Source of the DNA: Earliella scabrosa
Taxonomy: Eukaryota; Basidiomycota; Agaricomycetes; Polyporales; Polyporaceae
Length of the DNA: 64,000 bases
Direction: 5' to 3'
NCBI GenBank assembly: GCA_022605405.1
Contig: JABYQQ010000019.1
Coordinates: 1-64,000, forward strand
This document shows, one piece after another, positions 11,194 through 22,985 of this stretch (positions are counted from its first letter, which is position 1; every line of letters begins with the position of its first letter). The translations under genes were made by a program, and so were the position numbers. The notes below the pieces were generated by a model. That model was not told the origin of the DNA and ran no database searches. It saw only the letters and a list, made by a program, of their open reading frames with translations.

Positions 11194-12498
11194 GGTAGTG
11201 GAGAGGGAGTTGTTGATCGAGGTGGGAGTCTGCCGTTCGGAGGTCTGCCCCTGACAGAATATATCCTCACATTCCCAAGGACGCGGGCCAACGGAGTTGC
11301 ATAACAGGGCTGAAGAGACGTATCCAGATGCCGGACAACCCTACGAGATAGTGCCACGCTCCTCAAAAGGATGAGCGTCCCCACGGAAGTGTACCGGATG
11401 GCGGAGTCTCCCGCATGGTGCAGGGTTACCATTGACGAGAGCCCGGAGAACCACACAACCCCAATACACCAATCCTCAGGTCTAGAAGGTTCGTGCCTGG
11501 ATGCAGGATGCGGCGATTATCTGGATTCCCGGGAACGTGCACCGCCAGGCACCACCGGGAATGGATAAATTGTAGGTGGTTTGTACCGCTGGTGAGTGAA
11601 CCCATTGTCCTCGTTGCCACCCCCCTCAGAGCTTATCGTTGCTTCTCGCACTTGTGTGTGAAGATATGCCGGTACACCAGAAGACAGCCCGAGATGGCGC
11701 CGCACGCACCCACAGAGATGTCGCAATACCTGTGAGTTTAGAATTGGTAGCAAAGGAGCCGAGGTGAGCTCTTACAGAATATACCGCGCGTACCTGGGCC
11801 GTGTACGCAGAGCATTTCGCGGAAAATGGTTCATCGACATCTTCAAAGAGGAGACAAGTATCCCCTAGCCTAGCAACCTGCGCTCCTTGAATCGACCACA
11901 ACTTGCGGCATCGGATCATCCATGACTAGGACACTAGTCGGTTGGGGGACCAGGAAAGGTTGGGTCAAGGTTCCTCCCTGCGTCAACGAGGCTGTACGGG
12001 CAGCTAGAACTTAGTCCTAGTGAAGCACTGGTACGCACAGACACAGAGGCGTCCTGCTCCGACCCGGAGCTTTCGAACACGTAAAATCCACAGCCGACAT
12101 CCAGAGCTGACTGTCCGACCGTGGGTGCCTGTGAAGTAGACCGTATCTCGCTGGAGCACCCGCAATTTTCGTATGTGGATAGTCGTGTCTCTGCTGTCGC
12201 AGCTATGCTCTTGCAAGCAGGTAGACTGTGCCTTCGACAGAGAACCAGGCAAAGAGGAGCAACACTAATATGATAGTTAGCATGCAGCATGCAATGACAC
12301 GTCAAGAGGAGATGAGGGTCGGGAACAAGTAAGAGCAGCCCAAGGTTGCCGTCCGGTCGGCACGGAGGACAGACGCTAAGCGAGCCACGTGGGAGTTCCA
12401 GTCGCGTGGGGCGCGGGGCGGCTCGCTCGGTTGCTTGTTTTCTGCTTTTCTCCAGGTTTTCGCTCCCCATCTCTCTCTCCACGCCAACGCCGACCGCG
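11194..12498. other. intergenic with weak minus-strand coding hints
   Basis: On the minus strand, an acceptor-like CTAAACTCACAG near 11730 precedes a hydrophobic frame (YCDISVGACGAISGCLLVYR) that stops near 11630. An upstream frame beginning near 11919 could be joined to it, but phases do not give a convincing protein. The stretch 12346-12498 is open in frame with calcineurin A but is low in similarity to the family and is treated as 5' untranslated region. Confidence 0.3.
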
Positions 12499-15400
12499 AT
12501 GGCTCATATGCCCGGCGACAACGGGTACTACTCCAACGCATACCAGCATACTCAGTCCAAACAGTCAGTAGTTCTCCCAGAGCCTCCGTCTCCGAGCAGG
12601 AACTTACAGGAACGCCAGGCTCCCCATGTACGTTCTATCTTCTTATTATGTCGTTCGCGAACGAGAGTAACACGACGAGCGCGACAGATACCCCCTCCTG
12701 CAGCTCATATACCTCGAGATGAAGAGTTCTACGTCCTAGATCTCCATTCTGGCCGGTTGCGGCCCAACGTCGAACTCCTTCAACAACACTTCTTCCATGA
12801 AGGCAGGATCTCCGAGAAGCAGGCTCTCTTCATCCTGGAGCAGACAACGGACCTTATGACACGAGAACCAAACTTGCTACAAGTCCCTAGTCCAGTAACT
12901 GGTGCGTCCACATCCGTAACCATCTTCACGACCGATCCTGAGCGGGCGCGACCTGTCTGTGGGGATAGTCTGCGGAGATATTCATGGTCAATACGTGAGT
13001 GCCTTTGCTTCGTGTCATCTTGGTCCTCGCGTGACGTTCTGCAGTATGATCTCATGAAGGTTTTTGAAGTCGGCGGGTCGCTCCAGGAGAACAACTACCT
13101 GTTTCTTGGAGATTATGTTGACCGAGGATGTTTTGGCATCGAGGTGAGTACTATACCCTCGGTATCGATGATTGGTGCCTTCCAACTGGCCGGGGATCTG
13201 GGCGCACTCGATTAGGCCCGCGAAGTGTTGAGAGCACAGTGAAGCCCCATACGCCCATGCACCTGAAGATTTGTCTACTACTATATTGGGGGAGCCATGG
13301 TCGCATTGAGCACGCGGAAGCATTCCCTGATGTCCCTGCTTGTTCAAATCTCTTGCTCACAAGGGTTATCCAAGCTGGTACATGAGGACTGTTGGTATTG
13401 CTTCTCCCCAGGTCGGAGCAGGCCAACAGACGCAACTACCATCGACCAGCTATTGCCATTCCATAGGTGCCATGCTGCCTTCCCGATAGTCGCCTGCGTG
13501 TACTTCACAGCTCGTGTCCTCCAGTGCTCCGGGGTTCGAGGTAACCCCCACGCCCGATGATGCGGCCGTCGCGCGAGGCGACGTCAAGAGTACATGTGGG
13601 GTTCGCTTCGCGGGTCTGGTGCAAATGGAACCTGGTCAGTGGATCTCACTTCCACTATCTTGCATTCCGTCGTGGGCAATCGCAATGCGCCGGCCGGTGG
13701 CCAGAGCGACCTGCATGGTTGGCGGAACTCGGTAACGGGCGCAATGAGCATCGAGTGGGCACGTTGAGACGGGAAGCTGCCGTCTTACGAGGCGGAGGAG
13801 TCTGCGGAATGTGCCGTCGATGCCGGTAGAACTGGTACTTGGACAATGGAACTGGGTTCCACAGACGCAGTTCCACTTCAAGTCGCTCAAGGCCGGTTAG
13901 ATGCAAACGACGTCGTGGCATATCCTTACTCCATGATTTATGCGCATACTCAGATGAGCTGATTCATTGCTGAATCTCATAGTGCCTGCTATATCTCTAC
14001 GCCCTCAAGCTGTGTTATCCCCAGCAAATGTATCTCCTGCGGGGAAACCACGAATGTCGACATCTCACAGAGTATTTCACGTTCAAGCGTGAATGTCAGT
14101 GATCTCCTTTAGCTTTCTTCTCCCTCGGTGTACTGATCCCTTCCCGCTACTCTAGGCCTTCACAAATACTCGTCAGAAGTATACGATGCGTGCATTCGCT
14201 CGTTCCAAGCCCTGCCTATCACCGCCCTAGTCGACGGCAAGTTCTTTTGTGTGCACGGCGGCATCTCACCAGAGCTCGACACGCTCGCCGACCTCGACGT
14301 TGTGCGTACATCCATATTCTGTGCGCGTGAAGGGTATCGTTGACAGTCTTCTACTCCAGGTGAACCGCTTCGAAGAGCCAGCGTCCAAGGGTCTGCTCTG
14401 CGACTTGCTGTGGGCAGACCCTATACCCAACTTCGGGCACGAGGTACTCCATAACGCGCGCCGCAGACGCTTCCCGTTCTAACATTCATCCTGTCATACC
14501 CCAGCAAGATCCGACGTATGAACGGCCCCACGGACTGCCACCGGGTGTCCCATTTGTGGACAACCACACACGAGGATGCAGTTATTACTTCACGTGAGGC
14601 GCCACCCGCTCCTTGGATATCCATTCATCCGCTCATGACCAACGATATCCCACAGGTACGAGGCGGCGTGCAAGTTCCTCGAGCGGAACCAGCTGCTGGG
14701 TATCTTCCGTGGACACGAAGCGCAGGACGCTGGGTATACCATGCACCGCAAGACCCCGACGAAGAAGTTTCCGTCCGTAATCACCATCTTCAGCGCGCCG
14801 AACTACCTCGACGTGTACCACAACCGGGGCGCGGTCATCAAGTACAAGAACAAGAACATCACCATCAGGTGCGCATCCCTCCTGCCCACAAGCCTGCGTC
14901 CATGGTCCGCTGACCGCGCGCAGGCAATACAACGCGAGCTCGCACCCGTACTGGCTGCCAAACTTCATGGACGCCTTCACGTGGTCGCTCCCGTTCGTCG
15001 GCGCGAAGATCACGGAGATGCTGCTCGCGATCCTGTCGGTGTGCTCGGACCAGGAGCTCGAGTCGGTCTCGTCCGAGGAGGAGGACGCGGACCGGCAGCG
15101 CGCGCTCGAGGACGACGACTCGTCCGAGGAGGGCGACGACACGCGCACCGTCGCGGACATGCCGCGCGACCTCGCGTCGCGCCGGCAGGAGATCAAGAAC
15201 AAGATTATGGCGGTCGGGCGCATGCAGCGCGTCTTCCAGCTCCTCCGGTGCGTACCCTCCCTTTACTCTTGCCAAATGTGCCGCTCACTGAACGTTCCCC
15301 GGACAGAGAGGAAGCGGAGAACGCGACGGAGCTCGCGCCGACACCTGGTGCGCCAACATGGCCAGGCGGGTTCCACGCCCCAGGCGCGCCCGACGCGCTG

Positions 15401-15745
15401 GGCGTGCACGGGCAGCAGGTGCGGCGGATGATCCGCTCGTTCAGCGACGCGCGCGCGTCGGACCTCGCAAACGAGCGGATGCCGCAGTTCGACTACACCG
15501 CGCCGTCCGCGCTGCCGCTCGTGCCCGTCCCGAGTATGCGCATCCCCGGGCTCGCGCTCGCCGCGGGCGGCGCGGACGGGGAGCAAGCGGAGAGCAGGCA
15601 GAGCATGGAGGAGCTCATCAAGCGCGCTCTGGAGGAGGAGGGGTTTGCAGATGGCGGGGTGGTCGAGAGGCTTGCGGACCGGATCGCGACGGGGAAGCGG
15701 TCGGCGCGGCCGCGGGGGCTGAAGCGGTTCGAGACTGCGCCGTAG
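12499..15745 (+). CDS. CNA1: calcineurin A, serine/threonine phosphatase 2B catalytic subunit
   Basis: This Ca2+/calmodulin-activated phosphatase acts with calcineurin B on transcription factors for stress, calcium and hyphal growth. Eleven exons can be read: 12499-12627, 12688-12901, 12969-12994, 13045-13143, 13983-14094, 14156-14301, 14360-14443, 14505-14593, 14656-14868, 14924-15247 and 15307-15745. They total 1875 nt (624 residues plus stop). Metal-site motifs are intact once spliced: [37 protein letters not shown] and VHGGISPEL, followed by [11 protein letters not shown]. The calcineurin B-binding helix follows ([20 protein letters not shown]), then an acidic linker, a calmodulin-binding region ([20 protein letters not shown]) and an autoinhibitory-type ANERMPQFD segment. 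The start gives [16 protein letters not shown], shared with the decayed copy at 31-33 kb. Intron 4 (13144-13982) is 839 nt against about 50-70 nt for the others. A Val expected after FGIE is Cys here. Confidence 0.95.
13144..13982 (+). other. oversized intron 4 of calcineurin A, likely containing an insertion
   Basis: The donor GTGAGT follows ...FGIE and the acceptor CTCATAG precedes LLYLYALK. The other introns of the gene are about 50-70 nt, so some 780 nt look extra. No protein domain or clear terminal repeat was recognised inside it. Confidence 0.6.
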
Positions 15746-16388
15746 GTGCGCGGATGCGCAGGTGGGGCTGGGTGGCAGTGGGTGCGAGGGACTTCGCTGC
15801 GCCGAGCTGTCGAGTCTCGAGGACGAAGCGAGGATTGTGTGTAGGATACCCGGATGAGCGCTATTGTTGTACTATCCTCATGCTACTAGTGCACTGCTGT
15901 CGGATTGACCACTTTCAACTATATATGTCCCTGTTCTTTCGGCTTGCTGTTGGACCTTCATACCAGACGGGTGATGGGCGATTTCCCTGAGGCTGGATCG
16001 GAATGACGTTGTTGAGTGATGTGCAATGGCCGCACAAACTACCCCCGCATCCTGCTATGTAATGCCGCACGCAGCGCGAATATTAGGTTCGCAACCGATA
16101 GAGAGGTGGGTTGAGCTCGGTGGTGGACTCAGTTACCCGAGTTCTGCCACTCGCGATCCAGGGATGGGGCAACAACACGCAAACAGTGACTCCCTGGGTT
16201 CGCACCGGGGCCCACTCGGATAGGGCACAAGAAATATGATGGCGTATGTGTACATATGGGCATTACTCACACAAGAGAACTTCCTTCTATCGTGCATCCT
16301 TCACACATCCCTTCCTCCCGCAACGCCGCCCTCCCCAAGGACCAGAGTTGAAAGTTGAGAACGACAACCCGAAGACAGCTAGCCCAGA
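15746..16388. other. convergent 3' region between calcineurin A and UBC13
   Basis: No gene was recognised. A T-loop-like GGTTCGCACC at about 16197 does not sit in a complete tRNA cloverleaf. Confidence 0.5.
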
Positions 16389-17379
16389 CTAGGCGACGGC
16401 GTACTTCTCGGTCCACTCTCGGCTGACGCGCTGCGCGTCCTTCTCGTTCTCCTTGTAGTGCTTCGCGACGTCGGTCGCCAGCGGATCGTCCGGGTTCGGC
16501 GCGCTGAGGAGGGCCTGGATCGAGAGCAGGACGGTGCGGATCTGGAGCGCGGGGGACCACTTGTCTGTGAGGACGCGTGTTAGCGAATCGGGCCGCAATT
16601 CTGGGGAGGTTTCGAGCTAATCGACTCGGGCAGTGTCCACTCGGGATCGCTCGACTGCTGACATGACCAGATGCATGACATCACCTTGTCAGGCCAGACA
16701 GCCATGGACATTGAAAGGGGCTCACTCCGCGCATGCAAGCTACACCAGAGTGTCCAGAGAGGGCGAGGAATGCAATGGAGAGTGGCACGAGACGGGGACA
16801 AAGGAGTGGCAGCAAAGCTACGCACCTTTCAGGATATCTAGACAGATACGCCCGAGCTTGTCTGCATGCGGGTCCGATAAGCGGGGTGAAGAGGGGTGTA
16901 AGGCTCGGAAACTCACCGATGTTGGGGTGGTAGATCTTGGTGAGGAAGCGGACCTTTGGCGGGCTCATGGGGTACTCTTCTGGCAGGAACAGTTCCAGTC
17001 TGAAGACGCCATCTGATGTGTACGACGTTGCGCGAAGACGTAGAGGTGATGAGGAGAGACGAGCGATGAAGACGAAGCGAGACACGCACTCTGGAACGGA
17101 CTGCCATCAGGACCCTGGATTGTCACATCGAAGTAGCGTAGGTTGTCTTCATGGGGTGCAGCGGTGATGCCTGGAGCTGGATCGGCAACCAAACGTTCTG
17201 TTTCCTGTGGTGAAGAGGTGTTGGCCACACAGAGCAGGATGCGACGCTCAGGCAAGTTGGTCGTGTGGGTAATCGGGATGGCGCACCTTGATGATCCGCT
17301 ACGATACAGACATCCAAGTCAGTGTCGTGAAGTTCAGCTCAACGATACGTTCAAAGATGAGTACCTTGGGGAGAGCCAT
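16389..17379 (-). CDS. UBC13: ubiquitin-conjugating enzyme E2, Ubc13 type
   Basis: This E2 acts with an Mms2/Uev1-type partner to build Lys63-linked ubiquitin chains in error-free post-replication repair. The first exon is very short (MALPK, ATG at 17379), followed by a 12 nt exon (RIIK). Then come [20 protein letters not shown], the core [20 protein letters not shown] and [12 protein letters not shown], an exon with the catalytic cysteine ([11 protein letters not shown]), and a last exon beginning [20 protein letters not shown] and ending in WTEKYAVA before the TAG. The very small first exons and the near-complete match to Ubc13 motifs make the family call firm. The length is about 150 residues, as usual. 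The gene is divergent from elongin C, 305 bp apart, and converges on calcineurin A. Confidence 0.95.
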
Positions 17380-17684
17380 TTGTTCGCGAGGGTGGTCGTG
17401 GTCGTGGACGTTGAGGAAGGAAAGCACAAGCCTGTCTGCGGTTGCCGCAGATAACTCCAAAAGAGGCATGTCGCTCTGCGCGCGTGGCCGGCCCGGAAAA
17501 TGCCGTCATTCCGAACGCGTTCTGCACGCGTCGCGTCGCGGCGTCTTCATCTCGTCTGCTTTCTTCCACCACGCTACGGTCCACCAACACACCCTCGACC
17601 GGCAGAGTATTGAGCTCTTGTCTTGAGCGTAACACGACTCCGAGGACAACGTACCGTATTTACGACACGGTCCACACCGCCACA
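17380..17684. promoter_or_regulatory. shared divergent promoter of UBC13 and elongin C
   Basis: The 305 bp between the two start codons must hold both promoters and 5' leaders. No TATA box or named operator was identified. Both genes act in the ubiquitin system. Confidence 0.6.
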
Positions 17685-18357
17685 ATGCCCGAAGACACCA
17701 ACATGCAAGTACGCCTCTCTTCGGCTTTATAGGACACGCAGTACGCATCAGAATACTTATGCTCGCACAGGCAGGAGAGTCCGACAAGCTGAACGAGTGG
17801 GTCCGTCTAACCAGCAGCGACGGCTACGACTACCTCGTCCGGAAGAAAGTCGCACTTGGCAGCGGGACCCTCAGGGACATGCTCAACGCAGAGAGTACGC
17901 GATGTCTCTTTCGGATGCCTCTGTGTACGACACTAAGTGCTGACGGTACCTTGTGAGACAGGTAGCTTCTCGGAAGCACTCTCCAACACCTGCCCGATGA
18001 ACGAACGGTGCGCCGCCACACCTGGTCTCCTGGTCAACCACTTACGAGTATCTGCGGCCCTGACTCTCGTCCATTGTTCCGCTCCGCAGGGGGATCATCG
18101 TTGAAAAACTCGCCGAGTACCTCGTCTACAAGTCCCTATACGAGGGCTCGAAGAAGAACGAGGACATTCCAGACTTCCAGGAACGCGTTTTCCCGGAGAT
18201 CTCGCTAGAGCTGTAAGTGCCCGATAGCCCTATAGTTGCAGCTCATCAGTGTGATGCGTGATCCGGCGCAGGCTTGTGGCTGCGGACTACTACGATGGTG
18301 AGTGGCTATGTGCCGAGTGGCGAGATATAGAGGCTGATGTACTCTGAAACAGCATGA
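17685..18357 (+). CDS. ELC1: elongin C (Skp1-like BTB/POZ fold)
   Basis: Elongin C is the adaptor of elongin/cullin ubiquitin ligases; in fungi it helps remove stalled RNA polymerase II. Five exons join to a protein of roughly 110 residues. The first is MPEDTNMQ (17685-17708). Next comes AGESDKLNEWVRLTSSDGYD with LVRKKVALGSGTLRDMLNAE, then SSFSEALSNTCPMNER. GIIVEKLAEYLVYKSLYEGS and EDIPDFQERVFPEISLEL form the fourth, and LLVAADYYDA the last, ending at TGA 18355-18357. The order matches elongin C rather than Skp1: VRLTSSDG, a short middle loop, and the ending ...ELLxAADYLx. The usual final YLEC is YYDA here. It shares a promoter region with UBC13. Confidence 0.93.
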
Positions 18358-20286
18358 CGCGGCCACACCCCCAGACCGCCTATATACGGTTCGCTGTCGC
18401 GACCGTGCAACTTCAATCAAGACTCGCATCTGTATCCATAAGTCTCCCTTTGGTGATCCACAATCGTCCACCCTGCATGGTACGACGTCATGGGCATAGC
18501 GTTCATTTACACGAATTTTATGCACACGTCCTTGTACGAGGTACTCGTGCTCAATCTACGCTAAGTGCTCATCTCTATAGTTCCGTGGTGCCAATCGCGG
18601 TGATTCAACTCCACACATTCATATCTTATCATCATCGCTGTAAGCATGAGGTGGGCTAGGTGACTGATTGACGACCCGTGCACCTTGAGGCTTTTTGCGC
18701 GGACGCACTATGGGGGTCGTTTCAACCGGTATACGAGCATGACGTCCCCTTTAGTCAAGTGCATCTACACTACGTCAACTTGACCCTCTCTTTTAGCTCT
18801 CCGTAGCCTCCATGTTGTTCATTTGGTGAGTCGCTGGTTCCGTCCTATCTACCAGCATTATCCTGGCTCATCGTCTCTCATAGACAATGAGGGAGCGGGT
18901 CATATCAATAGGCGACGACCCTGTTACTCGATGTCTAGCTGGTGAGTACTTGGCAATGGCTGACCCCGGTGTGATCAGTAGGCTGATCTGTGTCTGATAC
19001 AACGGGTGGACCACCCGCCTACGGTTGCTAGACGTCGTCTCGGACTGTCTGTGGATCTGGAACGAAGGCCGTGTCAAGCCACCCGGCAACAGCAACTGAA
19101 GGTCCCTGTGGTGTCCCCGAGGCCGAGGCAGATGCCACATCGCCGTATGTGCGTGCCAGTCTTGTCGGTCTCACTGCACCTTGCTGATCGGTCGGTGTTG
19201 CAGTGGTGCTCATATGGACACCGTCTCCTGCCACCGAAGGCACTGCTGTAGTCGTAATGCGGCCGGGAGCTTCATACGATCGATGGTGAATTCTTTATCC
19301 TCGACGTAGGTCCCACATGAACTAATGCTGCTGCAACACGATCAGATGCGCCCGAGTGAGGCACTCTTCAACTTAGGCCGATATGCTGCAAGCCATGGTT
19401 TTGCGCAATCGATCCTTCATCCCGCCCGCTCTCGTCAAACTCGACGCTGAATACCCTGGACTATTTCTCAAGTTCAACTCCAATCCGGATCCATCGAGAA
19501 GGTTCGCTCCTCCCTTCGAGCGCTCCTGGATGGATTGACAGAGGTCCCTCACTTGACTGTAACACAAGTGGCGCATCCCGACAGCCGCTGTACTCGACGC
19601 CGCTCCTCCAACCTGCAGTTCTGTGACCACTGACTATTGCATGGCTTGGTTTCCGTACGGCGCAAGCCTCATCGATTCATTTGTGTGGGGCTTACGCTCG
19701 ATGGCAGGGCATGTCAAGAGAAAATCCATATCGAGCATCCGACTCCCTGTCCTCGCGATCGACGAACATGCTATACTAGCTTCACTCCGTACACCTCAGA
19801 CGACGGCGCCTCGAGCGCTAGACGAAGAGAAGGGACGGCCCTGCGGCTCCGTGACCTTCATCGACGTGCTTGCCATCGACTTCAACCTCCCGCTGGGTAT
19901 CGCTCCAGGCGGCACTACCCATGAGCTCGTTCTGGGAGGTTGGTCCCGCTAATCCTCAATTGTAGGAAGGTATCTTCATCTTCCGATGGGCTCCGGCTGA
20001 GATGTTCGCAATATATCATGACATGACATTGTCTCACGCTACCACCTAACCTACATACAATTCGAGACTACAGACTGGCCATCCCGACAAGAGGGTCAAG
20101 ACAGCGTCCAAAAGCAAGCGATATCGTGCCGTATAAATACCGCAACTTCGTAGCACACGGAACCGTTACCATATGCATCGTGCATTCTCCAAGGACGTTA
20201 CATCGAGGGGTCAGAGCTGCCCTTTACCCAGCTACATGCACAGCGTCAAACGCGGTCCGCGGTCGAGCAAAGCAGTGGTGCAAAGC
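18358..20286. other. 1.9 kb without a recognisable gene
   Basis: Plus-strand fragments at 19380-19545 (MVLRNRSFIPPALVKLDAEY) and 19690-19950 (ending near HELVLGGWSR) look weakly protein-like but lie in different frames without convincing splice sites. They may be a decayed gene. Nothing else is supported. Confidence 0.35.
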
Positions 20287-22213
20287 TCACCTTCTCGGAA
20301 TCAATGCTATCCATGTGAACGGCCGTGTCGGTTGCGACGCGAACTGTAACGGGCTACTCCAAGCATCAGCTGTTGTGCGGAGGAGGTGATGTCGTGAGAG
20401 TATTACCTGGAGATGCTGGGTAGACGCGAAGTTGAGCCCGTTGGAAGGCGGGAGGCCGTTGCCACCGGATCCCGAGCCCAACTCGAAGCTGTTGTAGTTC
20501 TCGTGCTCGCCGCGGATGTACTCCCGGGTGTTCAGGTTGGCCAAAAACGCGTTGAGGTAGAGCGAGCTGAGGGGGAACTCTACGAGGCAGTACTGAATCC
20601 CATCGTGGTACACAACCGCCTGATTTACCTTGTCAGCGATCGAGGAACTGTACGGACTGAGGTCCAATCACCAGAATTAGATCGATGATCGCCAGTATGG
20701 CGGTCCACAAGCCGGTGTTGACGGTGATGATTACGAGCCTGTCCAGCATCTTCCGGGTCCTATGAGCCAATGTGTCAGTACTCGGGCTCATAAAGTTGCT
20801 GAGATTTCCCTTTGCTTACCTTCGGAACTCAGAGTGTTGCATGCGGAGCAAGATGTTCATCATCGCAACCATGACGACAAGGTCGATTACAGCGCTGGTG
20901 GCCCTCAGAGCCGTTGCAACGACCTACCATGTTGCATCAGGTCAGTTAGATGTCTTTCCGCGGACGCAGAGGCTGCCATACCTTCATCCGCGTGGTCAGA
21001 AGGGTTGCATATGTCAAGTTCTCCAAGCTGTCGTCCGATGTCAGTGACGTATTTGTGGACAAGCGACGTAGATCGATAATACGAACCTCCATGTGATGTA
21101 CACTTACACGGGCGATACATCAGTTTCGATACAAGGAGGTAAATGCATCTACTCACAGACCGGGGTAACTGAACGCGGCCATCAGGTGATCGCTCAGAAC
21201 ACAGAGCATGTAAGAGGTGAGAATACGCACCAAGCTCCCAGATCATGCAGGGGACCTGCAACGCGAAAAGATTCATATAAATGACCTCGCAGAATATCGC
21301 GACGGGGTGACGTACAAGGATCAGACCGAGCCACCTCCATCTCTTCCCAGCCACTACATTTGGTGTGGGTTAAGATGTTGTTTGGTTAGGTCATCTGGTA
21401 GGAGCTTACGGCGATAAATACGGTAGCAGTAGAACGCGTGCACCACAAAGCTGACGATGCACTACCCATAGCTATGAGCGAGTGATCCAAAAGTGAGACT
21501 CGGATGATTTTACATACCACAGCCCAGAGACGGTGCTAATACCGGGCGTTGACCAGCCGATATGTGAGTGAACGACTTGATAACGTGAATCAGACTCACT
21601 AAGGTTGACCTGCGTATGGTCAACATGGACACGAATCCGATCTGAAATCTGTCACTCACGTCCGGATACCCCCAAGCTCTTCCAGAGAGCCCCACCGCAG
21701 GATCAGAGTGGGCCAGACTGTATCATGTAAGTCAGTATATGCTCCTCAATAACGACAAGCCACGTACATCCTGCAAGAGTGAGACCTTCCGCCACCGTGT
21801 CGCAAATCCTGGTCCACGCTGAGCAGAAAGCACCACGCAGTGGAATAGGTCACCTCGTACCAGAGTGCGTAGACCTTCAATACGCAGTAATTGAGCTTAG
21901 CACCTCGATCAGCAGCTGGACATAGACTTACGAGAAGTTTGAGGCTCAGCGGATCGGAGCTACGGCTGCACCGTGACATATCCTGGGTGAGCGGTAGATG
22001 ACATTCCAAAGCAGTGAATAAAACGCACTTGGAGGCGTAGATGAACCTGATACTTCATTCAGCATTGTTGGGACCGCACAGGGAACTCGTTTCGACTCAC
22101 AGTTGCATGCATGAGATGCCCCACAAGGCGCAGGCGAATGCAGCACCAGCAAGCATCGGACCATACGAGGTCGATAGATCCTCGATGTACTGATTCTCCG
22201 GCGGTGAGGCCAT
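20287..22213 (-). CDS. DUF6534-domain multi-pass membrane protein
   Basis: The start ATG at 22213 gives MASPPENQYIEDLSTSYGPM and LAGAAFACALWGISCMQL. A tiny exon FIYAS and then SSDPLSLKLL follow, the same exon pattern as the two DUF6534 genes at 49-63 kb. Near 20670-20760 the minus strand encodes MLDRLVIITVNTGLWTAILA, then QYCLVEFPLSSLYLNAFLAN, the most conserved part of the domain. The intervening exons are small and membrane-like, but I did not resolve every join between 20800 and 21900. The end is taken as the stop at 20287; the final exon after TQHLQ is uncertain. The family is widespread and often expanded in Agaricomycetes, with seven predicted helices and no known function. Confidence 0.75.
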
Positions 22214-22985
22214 GTTCTTCTCAATGGAGCGCACCTGTCTGAGCGTATGTGGGGAGAAGGTGTGTGTTGTGGGCCGAGAGTTGTCGGAGCGACGCTTTCA
22301 CAGGGGTGCTTAAGTACGGTACGGTACGTGGCATATGGTTTTGTTTTCTGTGGCAATAGTGTTCGTTGTGCATGGAGCACTGCACTGTGACGTTCAACAT
22401 TGGCGTGTGGAAACGAGCGAACTACCAACCACAGTGACACTGTACTGTCAACTGATACGTGATAGAGTTCAACGTTCAACACTCACAATGGGTCTTGTTC
22501 ATCGCGATCACGGTTTAAGGTTCACTCTTCCGACTTTCTGCCGTGGTGATCGCGCTCACGAGTGTACCATCTGCCACAAGTAATTCAGGAAGCTGATTCC
22601 AGGTCGAGCTGGCTCACGTCTCGATGTGATCAAATGGGGTCGTGATGGTGAGGTATCACCGGCGTTCGGGAGCACGTACGCTTCTCTCTCTTGCCCGCCA
22701 TGAGTTCTCCGAGCGCTCTCTGGGCACCCGCGCCTGTCCAAAACTGGTCACCGCGTTTCCATTCTGTATCAGTGCAGAAGCATTCTAGAGTTGTGTTCTC
22801 TTCGCTCGCCCGCAGGTGGCGTCATCGTACCAACCGATTATCCGCGCCGTCAAGGACTCTCTAAGAGAGCATCCTCCATCTTCACGACCGCCCCTCCAGC
22901 GGCTTCGTACTCGCTTTCCAGTGCTCTCAGAGCCATTCAGCATCGACGACCGTACCTCTCAAACGCGCACAATCCCAGCATCGCC
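22214..22985. other. divergent intergenic region
   Basis: It lies between the starts of the DUF6534 gene (minus) and the hydrolase gene (plus) and holds their promoters. No further gene was recognised. Confidence 0.5.

Noticed and set aside
16100..16215. tRNA-like T-loop GGTTCGCACC
   Set aside because: No acceptor stem or D and anticodon arms could be matched around it.
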